64,000 bases of DNA from Macrotis lagotis (GCF_037893015.1 NC_133666.1:620663156-620727155), one strand, 5' to 3'. Shown: positions 1 through 12,375, numbered from the stretch's first letter. Notes: generated from the sequence alone by a model not told the origin. Program-made: numbers and translations.

Positions 1-130
1 TCTCATTTCCCTATACCCATGGGACAGCTCTCTAACCTCACTACACATATGCCTCTACCCTAGGAGAGAAGTGGGGCAGCAGGTGATCCATCCTCAGTCC
101 TAATGTTTTCTCTCTTATCTATATTCCCAG

Positions 131-3100
131 AATACCTATATAGCTCCCTAGCCATACTGATCATCTGCCTGGCCTCCATCTTCGGTCTGGTGGTTGTGTT
201 CTGTGCCTCCTGCAAGGAGGCCTCCCACTATGTTATCCAAACCTTCCTGGGAATGGCTGTGGGTTCCCTCACTGGGGATGCTGTGCTTCATCTCATCCCT
301 CAGGTACGTCTTCCCAAAATACCCTCTGAACTGCCCCCAGCTCAGATCCTGACCCTTCCTACAATGCCTCTCCCCAGAATTGCCCCTTGAACCTAGTACA
401 GGTAAGAGGAGGGGCCCCAAGTGAGGTTTCCCCTTTGCCAGGAACCACCTTGGTCTAGGTCTGGCTCAACATTCATTTTCAATCCCTTAGAATCAATCAG
501 TCAATAAGCTAATCTTTATTAAGTGCTTGCTGGATTCCAGACATTGCTCTCAGTCCTGGTAATAAAAAGCAAGGCAAAAAGCATACACTTCTCTCTCCCG
601 TGCCCTTTCCCTTCAGGTACTAGGCCAACATTCCCATGAGAAGGAAACTGGGCATGGGCATCCTGATGTTATGTGGCAGCTCTTGGGTGTATTGGGTGGC
701 CTCTATGCCTTCTTTCTCCTTGAGAACCTCTTCAACATCCTGCTGCCCCGGGATTCCCAGGTGAGAAATCCCTGTAGTTGAAAGGGTGATGGAGAAAGGA
801 GAGGAAGGGAGGGTGTTTTGGGCTGAGGGTGGGGAGGATTGTCTAAGAGTTGGCATCTGGGGGAGAGAGAGGAGGCAGAGTGTCCCTTGGACTTAGGGGC
901 TGGACATATATTGTCCCTGCAGGACAAAGAGAACAATAGTACCTGCAACCACAGCCATGGAATGCCCCTGCAGCTGGTAAAGGATGAACTGACACACCAG
1001 AAGCAGCAACAGCAGCCAGAAGGCTCACGGATAGACCTGGTAATGACAGTGACCAAGGCTCAGCCTCCATCCCATTCAACCAGCATCATTTAAGGGCCTA
1101 ATCTGGCCAAGAACCAGTGCTAGAGGCTGGGATTAGAGGAAATAAAAGCAATATTCTCTGGAGGATGCTACTACATGTGGTCCTGCTTCCAAGTCCAGCC
1201 CATCTCAAACAAATTTGAGTTCCCAAGCCCTCCAGTCTCTCCTCCCCACTCTCCGCTTACTTCCTGAGCCCTTTTCCCATACAGTGGAGAGGGGGACAAA
1301 AGGGATGTCTTAGGGGATGTCCTAGGTTCCAGAGAGCCCAAAGAGCTTGCTTGAGCTACCCCTCAGGTAGGAAGATCTTCAGAAAGAAAGGTCAAGCAAA
1401 TCTGCAGGAGGAGTTCAGACATTAGTCTCCAACCAAACCACCTCTAGGAGCCTGAACTGACTGAGTTATGGCAGGAGCCTGTGTGAGGTCTGACCTCAGG
1501 CCAGCTCCCTGAGCCTCTGCCTCCCCCTCTTCTTCCCCAGGTGCCAGATGAGAACCCAGAGTTTTCTGGTCAGGATCGCAAAAAACTGAGCCGAGGTAAG
1601 CCATGCACTGGACAGTCCTCTCTGCTTGGGCTCTGATCATTTGACCATTCCTTCCTCGGTCTTGACCTTCCTACCTTTTCCTTGTCATTCCCAAGCATTG
1701 TCTTCCTTCTCCAACTCAATCCCTTCCAGGGCTCCTGAAACAATCTCCCTTCCTTCCCATACCTGCTACCTCCTCTACAACTTAAAGCTGGTTTCCTCCC
1801 TCAGTTTTCCTTCACAGTCGTGAACTTTAAAGCCTTAAAGGGACCTTAACTGCCATCATCTAGCACCCCTTTAATATTTATGAAATATTTTTCTCTTCTC
1901 ACAAATCTGTAAGGCAGACAGGGTGAACATCACCCCCATTCTACAGATGGGAAAAGAGAGCCCAGATTTCCTTTAGCTAAATCTAGTGCCTCCTTTTTAT
2001 TACATCACATTTCCAAAAAGGGGTCAGACCCTGAGAAAGAAAGGAATTTATCTGAGGTCACACAACTGAGAAAAGACCAGAGTCAGAGTTAGAACTCCAC
2101 TAATTTGATGCCAAATCTGGGCACTTTTTTTCAATATACTACATTTTCTCTAGAGAAAATCCATACACCTCAGCCCAGGGGTCATGATCTGACTTCAAAC
2201 TACTTCTCTAGACTGGTCTCTCTCTTTACTGATAGAGGCTTGTGTGCTCCTGTTCTGTGTATTTGCTCCCCCTATCTGGAGATACTCTCAAAACACCTCC
2301 TCTCCATGCCCTTCAGAAGCTCATCTGTCTACATACTTTGTCTCTTTCAAGTCTCAAGACTTCAAGAAAATCTTTCCTGACAGATCCACTGTTCCACAAA
2401 AATATTCTCTCTCTTTTCTGAAGTTTGTCCCATAGTACCATCTCATTTGTGGCCTACTGTGTGCTGAAAGAAATATACAGCTCCTTCCCTCATGGAGCTT
2501 AGAATCTAGAATCAGCATAAGACACAAAACCAAGATCTGTAATGTCATTAAATACTTTGGAGAGATACCAGCAGAGCTCTATGCTAGACTGGGGAAAGGT
2601 TGTTAACTAGCCTGTGGGGAATCAGGAATACATCATGGAAGAAGACAAGGAGATACAGAGACAAAGAGAGAAAGAGAAGGGGGGAGAGAGAGAAGGAGAC
2701 AGAGAGATAGAGAAAGAAGAGAAAAAGATAGATGGAGAGAGACAGAACAAAAGAGAGAAAGAGATAAAGAGAGATAGAGAACTAACAACTGATGCTGGAG
2801 GTGGAATGTTCAGTTGAGAAATAGGCAGTTGGGGCGACTAGGTGGTGCAGTGGATAGAGCACTGGCCCTGGAGTCAGGAATACCTGAGTTCAAATCTGGC
2901 CTCAGATACTTAATGATTACCTAGCTGTGTGGCCTTGGGCAAGTCACTTAGCCCCACTGCCTTGCTAAAACCTAAAAAAAAAGAGAGACAGAGAGAGAAA
3001 TAGGTAGTGGACTAAACTTACCTGGGATAAAATATTAGCTTTTAAGTCAGGAAGTATTGAGTTCAAATCCTACTTCTTAACAATGTGCTCCAGGGCAAAT

Positions 3101-4506
3101 CATTTAGCCTCTTTCAGATGTTTCCCAGAGACTGTACATACATTAGATGGTAGTTGATTGAACAGAAGGTAAATAAAAAGGAATAGTCTGAAATAAAGAT
3201 GAAGAGGTAGGTGGGAGCCATGTGGTAGAGGGCTTAGAGTAGTGGGAAGACAACAGAATATGGAGTTCAAGGACTTAGTTATCTGTGGGACCCTGGGCAA
3301 TCATTTGCTCTCTCTCTGGGCCCCATATTCTTCCTTCCTTTATTTATTTAATTTTATTTTATGTTAAATATATATTTTTTTTGGTTTTTGCCAGGCAATA
3401 GGGCAAAAGGTTCACACAGCTAGTAAGTATCTGAAACTGGATTTGAATTCAGGTCTTCCTGACTTCAGACCCAAGACCTACTTAGCTAACTGGCTGTCCC
3501 TGTAGGGACCTTGGATATCACTTAATTCAAAAACTTTATTTTTATAGAAGAGAAAATGTTTTTCTTGGGGAGGCAGCCCTGAATGAAAATTTTCTTTTAC
3601 AAAAGTCTCTCACCAAAATAGAATACAGTACTCCTTGAAAACCCACCTGGAAGAGCTGCTCTTCTCGCCTACATGCATCCCTTTAAGATTCCCCAAGACT
3701 CCTCCCCCAGACTTCCTAGTGACCCCTGTTTTTCTCTCCCCCTCCTCCAGAGTTGCAACTTCTCCCATACATGATCACCCTTGGAGATGCCCTTCACAAT
3801 TTTGCGGATGGCCTGACTGTGGGTGCTGCCTTTACTGCTTCATGGAAGACCGGTCTGGCAACCTCTCTGGCTGTTCTGTGCCATGAAGTTCCCCATGAAC
3901 TTGGTGAGGCACCAATTCCCAAATTCTTGATCCTAAGGAACAAGCTGACCCAGACTCATGGGGGCTGGCCCAGGATCCCAGGAGATGGGACGACATAGGG
4001 TGGGGAACCAACAGGCTCCTATGACCCATAAAGGACTGTGCCCTGGGAGAGGGGGCATCAATGCTTATCACTAATCTCCTTCTTTTTCCCAGGGGATTTT
4101 GGGGCCCTGCTGCATGCAGGGCTGTCAGTGCGTCGGGCCCTGCTGCTGAACATAGTCTCAAGCTTGACTGCCTTTATTGGACTCTATGTGGCTCTTGGGA
4201 TAGGGTCCAACGAGACGAGCGAGATCTGGATCCTCTCAGTCGCCATCGGGCTCTTCCTCTATGTGGCACTCTGTGACATGGTCAGTGCTGGGCAGAGAAG
4301 TGGGTTGCTGGGGCTGGGGAGAGTTGAGAGGTGAGGAGGAAAAACCACGCAGTGACCCTGCCTCCTTTCTCTGCTAGCTTCCGTCAATGATGAATGTGAA
4401 GGACAAGAGGCCCTTGCTGCTCTTCTTCCTGCACAATCTGGGGCTCCTGAGTGGCTGGGCCATCCTACTGGTGTTATCCTTGTATGAGGAGAACATCACC
4501 TTCTGA
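131..4506 (+). CDS. SLC39A4: SLC39A4 (ZIP4) zinc transporter, C-terminal part, 7 coding exons
   Basis: ZIP4 imports zinc across the plasma membrane of enterocytes and other cells. Coding exons are 131-303, 617-760, 923-1039, 1541-1595, 3751-3903, 4093-4280 and 4378-4506, all with AG/GT borders, together 318 aa plus a TGA stop. The first visible exon starts mid-codon, so the large extracellular N-terminal domain lies left of the window. Visible in order: a hydrophobic segment ([19 protein letters not shown]), a second one ending in HLIPQ, a short His-rich stretch ([11 protein letters not shown]), a third ([15 protein letters not shown]), a long hydrophilic loop, then the metal-site helices with HNFADG and HEVPHELGD, which are the canonical ZIP HNxxDG and HExPHE signatures. 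The end [10 protein letters not shown] matches human ZIP4 (LSLYEDDITF) from memory. Human ZIP4 is about 647 aa, so about half is present. The loop between the third segment and HNFADG has one short NHSH cluster, poorer in His than I recall for human. Confidence 0.96.
2640..2800 (+). repeat. Purine-rich (GA/AGAGA)n low-complexity tract
   Basis: About 150 bp almost wholly A and G, built of AGAGA and GAGATA units. The open frame across it (2614-2817) is low complexity and not a gene. Confidence 0.85.
2831..2982 (+). repeat. WSINE1-like CORE-SINE
   Basis: Full-length copy with head, body and an A-rich tail, directly after a purine-rich GA tract. Confidence 0.9.
3374..3500 (-). repeat. Diverged CORE-SINE
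   Basis: Complement of the SINE tail and body (cacacagctagtaag, gatttgaattcaggtcttcc), more diverged than the other copies. Confidence 0.75.
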
Positions 4507-4862
4507 TCCCTTGCTCACCTTGTTGGCAACCCAACTGACATGACCCTTCACTGTCCACCCTCAGTTCTCCTGCTCTGAACTGGACTCAGCATAGCTCTCT
4601 AGTCTCTGGTCTCTGACTCCTTCTGTCACTTTGTAATACACTTGACCCTTCTCTGAGATGCTCTTTGATAATTCTGGAATTGAGGTATCCTCTGTCTGTA
4701 TAAAGAGAAATAATTATCTAAGAGAATTTTCTGAACACAACAGAAACCTTTATGAAGTTAGACAAAAGAATTCCATGGTGAGACAATCCTATAAGCATCT
4801 ATAAACATTAGTTTGGTGATACCTATTGCTTCTTTCTCAGAATAATATTTTTAAATGTAAAA

Positions 4863-4868
4863 AATAAA
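4863..4868 (+). terminator. candidate SLC39A4 poly(A) signal AATAAA
   Basis: This is the first canonical AATAAA after the SLC39A4 stop codon, about 356 nt downstream, just before a SINE insertion. Upstream there is only the weaker variant AATACA near 4635. Assignment as the used signal is inference. Confidence 0.35.
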
Positions 4869-4917
4869 ATATGTAAAACTACAAAGGAAATTGATTATGT
4901 TGAAATATAATTATTTA

Positions 4918-5073
4918 GGGGCAGCTAGGTGGCATAGTGGATAGAACACCCACTCTGGAGTCAGGAGTACCTGAGTTCAAATCCAGCCTCAGACACTTAA
5001 TAATTACCTAGCTGTGTGGCCTTGGGCAAGTCACTTAACCCCATTGCCTTGCCAAAAAAAAACTAAAAAAAAA
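4918..5073 (+). repeat. WSINE1-like SINE with exact target duplication
   Basis: Flanked by gaaatataattattta at 4902-4917 and 5074-5089. The exact 16-bp duplication marks a fairly recent insertion. Confidence 0.95.
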
Positions 5074-6252
5074 GAAATATAATTATTTAAATTTTAAAAA
5101 GTAGATTATATTAATCTATTGAGTCTAGGTCTCATTGAACACAGCAATTTTAAAGTAGTAATGAGCACAAACAATATTTGGAAATATTGACAACACCTTT
5201 AATGTGATGTGAAAATATCTATGATTTCTCTTTAGTCACAAGATCACAAGTACTGATAATTCTATCCAAGTTTTTTTCTTACATTCATTTGTAAGTGCTA
5301 AATCTCACCAAAATAAAGATGTAATTTCACTTTCCTCGTCCAAGTTCACAGTTAAGAAACCCCTAGCCTTACATCTTCATCAATGCCTTGAATATGAATG
5401 CTGAAAAGTGCTTATAAAAGGGTGATCAAGTCTTGGAGTAAATTCAGGCAGGTTGAAAGTCTATAAAGGTCTGAGAGAATGCAACTTTGATTTCCCCTTT
5501 CCTCCATCTATTAATTCTGAATTGGTCTCCATGTTTCCAGTCTTTCCCTCACACAGCTATCAAAAGAATTTTCCTGGTGCTCTGGATCTACCTTGCTACT
5601 ACTCAGTTAAAATTGTTTAGGGTTGTACCATTGTCTATAGGACAATAAAACTGCTATCCTGGCATTCAAAATCTTCCATATAGTCTTATCCTATTCCTCC
5701 AGTCTTATTTCACACAATTCTCCTTTATCACTCTAGAATTCCACCAAATTTAACTAACAGCTACTCCTGATCTCATTCTCCACTCTCCCACATTCTTGAA
5801 TTCCTGAAGCCAATCTCCATGAGATGGAAGGCATTCCTGCCAAATATCTACCTATTGAAGTCACCCAAAATCATAGCTGGAAAGGACCTAGAAGGTCATC
5901 TGCTACATCACTCTCTTTTAGAGAAGAAGAAAATGAGACCAAGAGAAGAGAGGAAACTAGTCGGTGGGAGGTTGAACTCAAGTATTAAAGTGCATTGAGC
6001 AATTCATACCTAGCCTCCCAGGGATACAATGAAAAACAAATAGACCAAAACAAAACAAGAAGCTGGTCCCTAAATGAGCTCACCTTTTATTTTGGGTACA
6101 GACTATATGTACACAATTAAACAAATAAATAAGGTAATTTGAGGAGGAATGGAACACTGACTGAAAGAATTACATCTGAACTAAAACTATCATAAAGATA
6201 AAGCTTAGAGATAGAGAAAAAAGTGACATTCAAACAAGGTGTCCCATAAGTC

Positions 6253-6402
6253 CTTTTTTTTTTTTTAGGTTTTTGCAAGGCAAACGGGGTTAAGTGGCTT
6301 GCCCAAGGCCACACAGCTAGGTAATTATTAAGTGTCTGAGACCGGATTTGAATTCCTGACTCCAAGGCAGGTGCTTTATCCACTATGCCACCTAGCCGCC
6401 CC
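6253..6402 (-). repeat. WSINE1-like SINE with target duplication
   Basis: Flanked by gtcccataagtc on both sides (6241-6252 and 6404-6415). Confidence 0.95.
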
Positions 6403-6871
6403 TGTCCCATAAGTCTTAACTGCTGTTTTCAGCTTTCATAGCTTAAGACTCTTGGGACACCCTGTGTAACATTTTCAATTTTGCCTAGTGCTTTGCTATC
6501 TCATTAGAGTCTAACTATCCTGAGAAGTAAACTGTACAGGTATTATGGCCAGTTATTACAGGGAGGACACAGGGTAAATAAATGGCTTTCCCATGATCAT
6601 AGTCAATAAAGTACTAGAAATAAAGGCAAGTAGGAAAAGAGATAAGCAACGGATCATTTGGGAAACAGCTAATAATCTAGTTTGGCAAGAACAAAAGGAA
6701 ATAAAGCATATTAAGGCTGAAAAAAGCAGGTTGGAGACTCTAGGAGGTTCTTGGATACCCAGAAAAGGAATAAGTGAAAGAAGTGTAATTTTAAGTCAAC
6801 ATTCATGAAATATGAAACAATAACAAAACTATTCTTGAGAACATCTATTCAGTATAAGAAATGTTTTGGGT

Positions 6872-7183
6872 GTTTTTTTTGGCAAGACAATTGAGGTTAA
6901 GTGACTTGATCAGGGTTATGTTGCTAGTGTCAAGTATCTGCATTTTTTTTTTTGTTTTTGCAAGGCAGTGGGTTAAGTGATTTGCCCAAGATCACACAGC
7001 TAAGTAATTATTAAGTTTCTGGGGACAGATTTGAATTCAGGTCCCCTTAACTCCAGGGCCAGCTCTCTTTGCTGCACAACCTAGCTACCCCTAGTGTCAA
7101 GTATCCAATGGTGGATTTGCACTGAGGTCCTCCTGACTCCAAGCTTGATGGAGTTGAGTCACTGTACTGCTTTGCTGCCCCTT
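6872..7183 (-). repeat. Nested SINEs: outer old copy split by inner copy 6939-7091
   Basis: The outer SINE is interrupted by a younger one. The inner insert is bounded by tagtgtcaagtatc at 6925-6938 and 7092-7105, which is sequence of the outer element. Confidence 0.88.
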
Positions 7184-7285
7184 ATTAAATGATTCATATA
7201 CAGGTTACATTATGAGAGGTATAAAGATGAAATACCATGTAGTCATTAATATATGCCCTTATGAACCTAATCTTATGGCTGACAG

Positions 7286-7522
7286 GTTCTACTAATGTTG
7301 TTCAAACATGTCTGATTCTCCATGACCCCATTTTGGATTTTCTTGACAAAATGGTTTGCCATTTCCTTCTGCAGCTCATTTTACAGATGAGGAAACTGAG
7401 CAAACAGAGTTATATGACTTACCCAGAGTAAGTAAATGTAGTAGTAAATGTCTGAGACTGGATTTGAACTTATGAATTTGAATTTTCCTATGTCAAGCCC
7501 AGTACTTCATCCACTGTGCCAC
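7286..7522 (-). repeat. Older marsupial CORE-SINE (MAR1/MIR-like)
   Basis: Contains the blocks 'catgaccccattttggattttc', 'atttccttctgcagctc' and 'cagatgaggaaactgag', which are typical of MAR1/Ther-type SINEs. Confidence 0.75.
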
Positions 7523-7547
7523 ACTGAAACTTATGATAGCTAGTAAA

Positions 7548-7549
<2 letters not shown>

Positions 7550-7593
<44 letters not shown>
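7550..7593 (+). repeat. (TG)n microsatellite
   Basis: About 22 perfect TG units at the A-tail end of the following minus-strand SINE. Confidence 0.97.
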
Positions 7594-7597
<4 letters not shown>

Positions 7598-7715
7598 AAG
7601 GCAAATGGGGTTAAGTGACACATGGCTAGGTAATTATTGTTTCAGGCCAGATTTGAACCCAGGTACTCATGACTCCAGGGCCGGTGCTTTATCCACTGCA
7701 TCACCTAGCCACCCA
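7594..7715 (-). repeat. WSINE1-like SINE, internally deleted
   Basis: Body and head present; lacks part of the 'cttgcccaaggcc' section. Confidence 0.85.
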
Positions 7716-8329
7716 CTAGTAAACATTGTTAAGAAAAAAAAGGTCCCAGAACTCCATTTTCCATGATGGTTGAACTCAGAGAACAATACTCATTGGGAAG
7801 ACTCAGCTTTTCATTTCCCACTAGACTGTGTGTTCTGGGTTAGAAATTCTAATTTTTAGAGGTAGGGAGATGATTTGTGTCCCTGTCCACTCTCCATCAT
7901 TTAGTAGCAAGCAGTTATGTGATAGCTTCTCCAAGGAAATGAAAATAAAAAATATAATTTATGTAACCTAGAAAAGTTTATTTTTGGAATTATATGCATA
8001 CAATCATTAAGTCTTATGGGGAACAGCCAGTGTATGAGGCAGGTCTTTGAAGAGTGGTTTCTAACTCATTCCTTGTTCATAGAAAAAGTTCTATCAACTA
8101 TAAAATGGTGACATTTTATCAGTCCTTCCTGTCTCTGACTTTTTCCGTTTAAAATTTTTATTATTGTCATACTTGATGGTAATCAACAGACATGACCATT
8201 TCCCTAGACAAAGAAGAACAGGAAAGGAAGATTGTCTATAAAACTGTGAACCTTCAATACTTACATTTTGAAAATTTGTACATTTCAATTTAAAGCCTGG
8301 TAATTCCAAAACTGTTCTGCTTATCCATG

Positions 8330-9121
8330 TCTGTTTTGCTTCTTTTTTTTTTTTTTGCAAGGCATGGGGTTAAGTGATTTGCCCAAGATCACACAGCTAG
8401 GTAATTATTAAGTGTCTGATTAAGGTCAGATTCAAACTTAGGTCCTCCTGACTCCAGGGTCAATGCTTTATCCACTGTGCCACCCAGCTGCCCCTATTTT
8501 GCTGTTTCTTAAGGTCAAAATCTGGTAACTTTTGTTCTTGATTAGGACAAACTCTGGGAAAGTTAGCATATATTTATTTCCAACAGGCCAAATTCAACCA
8601 GGACCCCTCTTCATTTGGGAGAGATCCATTTTTTAACAATTCAATTCTGGCCTAAGATGCTCACAAGATCAGGGATGTCACTTTACCTACTAAACTCTCT
8701 CTGCCTTGGTTTCCTCATCTATAAAATGGGAAGTTGAAAATAGTACCTGCCTCCCAGGGTTGTTGTAAGGTAACACGAATGAAGCACTTTGCAAACCTTT
8801 ACGTTCCATATAAAAGCTAATTTTGAGTCATTCATTTTCAGATAACAGCCAATATATGGATGTCATTGAGTATATTTATTTGCTACAAGAGAAAATTTAA
8901 AAACTTTTTTTTTGGTGGAATGAGTAAGGGGATAGAGAGAGAGAGATTGTGTTATTAAAAAAAGAGATGATAAATCATTAAAAAACCAACAGAGAGGAAA
9001 GAAGTGGATTTCCTCTAAAGGGCGACATATCCATAAGAATCTAATCCCAGAATGGAGATGAACTGACAGGAACTGACAAGCATTCTAATGTTGTTTTTCA
9101 TGTCTGACCCTCTTGTGACCC
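8330..9121 (+). repeat. Left arm of a 0.79-kb-arm inverted repeat
   Basis: The arm reads as the reverse complement of 9439-10232. It contains a SINE (8342-8493), unique DNA, a MIR-like core (about 8695-8825) and a (GA)n/A-rich stretch. By eye I find one substitution (near 8803) and a few 1-3 bp length differences in homopolymers or GTT, so identity is above 99%. Confidence 0.95.
8342..8493 (-). repeat. WSINE1-like SINE in the left inverted-repeat arm
   Basis: Matches the SINE at 10068-10222 as part of the inverted duplication, so the SINE was present before the duplication. Confidence 0.92.
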
Positions 9122-9438
9122 ATTAAGTATTTACTAAGGGTCAGACACCAAATTTAACCCTGGGAATACAAATACTGTCCCTGACCTGAAGGAGACAATA
9201 TCCTAAGGGAGGTGGAAATGAGGCATCATGGGGAAGCTCAGCCAGGTGAGTAATGAAGAGATGCTTGGGTTTGGGGAGGAGCTTCTTAGACCAGATGTGA
9301 ATTATAAAAGATGGATCTCTCCAAATTGAAAGGTCCTGTTTGAGTTTGACCTGTTGGAAATAAACTCAGAGGGAGAGACTTCAGAAGGAAATGGAAAACC
9401 AAAGATGCTTGTATCTTTACCAAGAAAACCCCAAAATA
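9122..9438. other. 317-bp spacer of the inverted repeat
   Basis: This unpaired loop between the two arms contains diverged marsupial SINE sequence (TTTACTAAGGGTCAGAC... type and a GTATCTTTACCAAGAAAACC end). No gene is recognised. Confidence 0.8.
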
Positions 9439-10232
9439 GGGTCACAAGAGGGTCAGACATGAAAAACAACAACATTAGAATGCTTGTCAGTTCCTGTCAG
9501 TTCATCTCCATTCTGGGATTAGATTCTTATGGATATGTCGCCCTTTAGAGGAAATCCACTTCTTTCCTCTCTGTTGGTTTTTTAATGATTTATCATCTCT
9601 TTTTTTAATAACACAATCTCTCTCTCTCTATCCCCTTACTCATTCCACCAAAAAAAAGTTTTTAAATTTTCTCTTGTAGCAAATAAATATACTCAATGAC
9701 ATCCATATATTGGCTGTTATCTGAAAATGAATGACTCAAAATTAGCTTTTATATGGAACTTAAAGGTTTGCAAAGTGCTTCATTCGTGTTACCTTACAAC
9801 AACCCTGGGAGGCAGGTACTATTTTCAACTTCCCATTTTATAGATGAGGAAACCAAGGCAGAGAGAGTTTAGTAGGTAAAGTGACATCCCTGATCTTGTG
9901 AGCATCTTAGGCCAGAATTGAATTGTTAAAAAATGGATCTCTCCCAAATGAAGAGGGGTCCTGGTTGAATTTGGCCTGTTGGAAATAAATATATGCTAAC
10001 TTTCCCAGAGTTTGTCCTAATCAAGAACAAAAGTTACCAGATTTTGACCTTAAGAAACAGCAAAATAGGGGCAGCTGGGTGGCACAGTGGATAAAGCATT
10101 GACCCTGGAGTCAGGAGGACCTAAGTTTGAATCTGACCTTAATCAGACACTTAATAATTACCTAGCTGTGTGATCTTGGGCAAATCACTTAACCCCATGC
10201 CTTGCAAAAACTAAAAAAAAAAGCAAAACAGA
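9439..10232 (-). repeat. Right arm of the 0.79-kb-arm inverted repeat
   Basis: Reverse complement of 8330-9121, including the SINE (10068-10222) in opposite orientation. The outer limits are tctgttttgct at 8330 and its complement ending at 10232. Confidence 0.95.
10068..10222 (+). repeat. WSINE1-like SINE in the right inverted-repeat arm
   Basis: Mirror copy of 8342-8493; the two differ mainly in the length of the A tail. Confidence 0.92.
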
Positions 10233-10740
10233 TTTAAGTTAGCAAGAATATTTAATGATATTTCTCTAAGTCACTTAACTGTTCTCTTCACTTATAAAAC
10301 TAGAAGGTGAGACTCAATGGTCTTTAAGATCCTTTCAAGATGGTTCCAAAAAAGGTAACGGGATTTGTACCTACAAATTATTGGAATTCAACATTGGATA
10401 TCTGAGGAAGAATTCATAAGATGTGGGCTCTCTTCCAGACAAGTTGGCATTTTATTGGACACTGTAATGGCACAGTAGGCTGAGATTTGGGAGATACTCT
10501 AGAAAAGAAGCATCTGTCATATTCTCATTTATATAGGGAGAGAAGTAGGAAGAGAGAAAAAATGATCTCAGATAAATAATTACCTGTTTGAAGTGGGTCT
10601 GAAGGTCAGAATTTGACACCCCCAAGGGACAGTTAGAAGGGACAAAACTTCTAATTAAATTATAAAACATGCTTGTAAGAAGGGCTTTTGAATATCAAAG
10701 ACGACCCCAGGTATTGAAATATGATAATAAATGATTGTCT

Positions 10741-12375
10741 TTTTTTTTCCCCAATGGATTATTGAATACTTTTATTTGCACATAGAAGCCACTAAAGAAT
10801 CTGGCCTGTGGTCTTGTTGGGGCTGCATCATAAGTATATGGTTCTGCATGCCAACACTGGGAATAGGGGTGAGAACAGATCATTGTAGCCCAGTCACAAG
10901 ATGATAAGGTCTTCCAATAAAGGACCAAATGATTGGATACAGTTATAATGAAGCAGTGAAAACAACAGAGAAAGGTGGAAGAGAGAGGGGTGGAGGTAAG
11001 TAGCAGAGGCCCCCCTCCCCAAAACAAAACTGGTCTACTACTTGGTGATGCCCATTCTTTGGACAAGGACTTCTACAGAGGTGACTGTTGTCTGCTAACT
11101 CTGAGGCTTCATGGCCTGAGGGTTTCTGAAGTTCCTTCCAGCAAATTTGGTTGAACTTGGTCAAACACTAAGATTGGCAGGGGGCCCCAATCTTGAACTG
11201 CCCAGTGCAGAGACCCACCATCAGGTCTGCAATGAAGGTATCTTCAGTCTCCCCAGAATGATGGGAAACCATTACTCCCCACCCATTGGATTGGGCCAGT
11301 TTGCACACCTGGAGAGATTCAGTCAGGGAGCCAATCTGGTTCACTTTGAGCAGGAGGGCAGTTGCATGCTTTCTCATTCACAGCCTTTTCAATGTGCTTG
11401 GGATTGGTCACTGTGAGACCATTCCTTACAACCTGGATGCCTGCAGTTTCAGTAAAATTCTTCCAAGCTTCCCAATCATCCTGGTCAAAGGGATCTTCAA
11501 TAGAAACCACTGGATAGTGCCTGATGAAGCTCTTGTAGAGGTCCCCAAGCTTGGCAGGTGAGATGTATCTGCTGGGATCATCAGGAGACTTGAAGTTCAA
11601 GTCGTATTTCCCAGCCCGGAAGAATTCAGAGGCAGCAACATCCATGCCAGTTACAGCCTGGTCAGTATAGCCAGCCTTGCCAATCGCTTCCTTCGGCAGC
11701 TCCAGAGCTTCTTTATTCTTCAGGATGTAAGGACAAAGCCACCTTTATCTCCTACATTGGTGGCATCCTATCCATATTTCTTCTTAATCACATTCTTCAG
11801 GTTGTGGTAGACCTCAGTTCCAATTCACATGACCTCCTTGAAGTTTGCTACTCCAACAGGGAGGGTCATGAAGTCCTGCACTGCTAGCTTGTTACCAGCA
11901 TAGGAGCCACTATTGATCACATTGAAGGCTAGAACTGGCAGGATGACTTCTTCATTGCCTGCAAGGTCAACTATATGGCAGAACAAGGAATCACCTTTCT
12001 CAGCAGTCCCAGCCTTACAAACAGCCAGAGACAGACCCAATATGGCATTTGCTCCAAATTTAAATTTCTTCTCAGAGCCATCCATCTCTATCTTCAATTT
12101 ACCCATCTTCTCCTGCTCCACAATATTCAGTTTCTTGCTAATCAGGGTCAGGGCAAAAGTTTTATTGATGTGTGCCACTGCTTTTGAAACACCTTTCCCC
12201 ATATAGTCAGTCTTATCATTGTCTTGGAGCTCCAGGGCTTCATGAATGCCAGTAGAAGCCTCACTGGGCACAGCAGCTTGGAAGAGACCTTTTGAAATGC
12301 AGAGCTCAACTTCAACAGTGGGGTTTCCAGGAGAGTCAAAGATCTCCTGCATGGAGCTTCAAAATCGATATGTTG
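10741..12375 (-). pseudogene. ENO1 processed pseudogene (alpha-enolase retrocopy)
   Basis: The minus strand reads an intronless enolase: residues like [15 protein letters not shown] and [17 protein letters not shown] near the start, MDVAASEF and [11 protein letters not shown] in the middle, [11 protein letters not shown], then [27 protein letters not shown] and [12 protein letters not shown]. The order is that of human ENO1 (about 434 aa). The 3' UTR follows, with AATAAA at about 10770-10775 on the minus strand and a short A tail at 10741-10749. The reading frame is broken in several places: the start codon position reads ATA (about 12374), the frame shifts just after it and again in the middle third (11650-11830), and about ten codons are missing near the C-terminus. 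No introns are present, so this is an L1-type retrocopy. The level of decay suggests an old insertion. The 5' UTR may extend to about 12440. Confidence 0.93.

Noticed and set aside
2614-2817. Charged 67-aa frame (REKEK...)
   Set aside because: Translation of a GA-rich low-complexity tract.
7533-7766. Frame with a Cys-Val repeat
   Set aside because: Translation of a TG microsatellite running into a SINE.
11913-12206. Plus-strand frames across the enolase copy
   Set aside because: They are antisense shadows of the ENO1 pseudogene.
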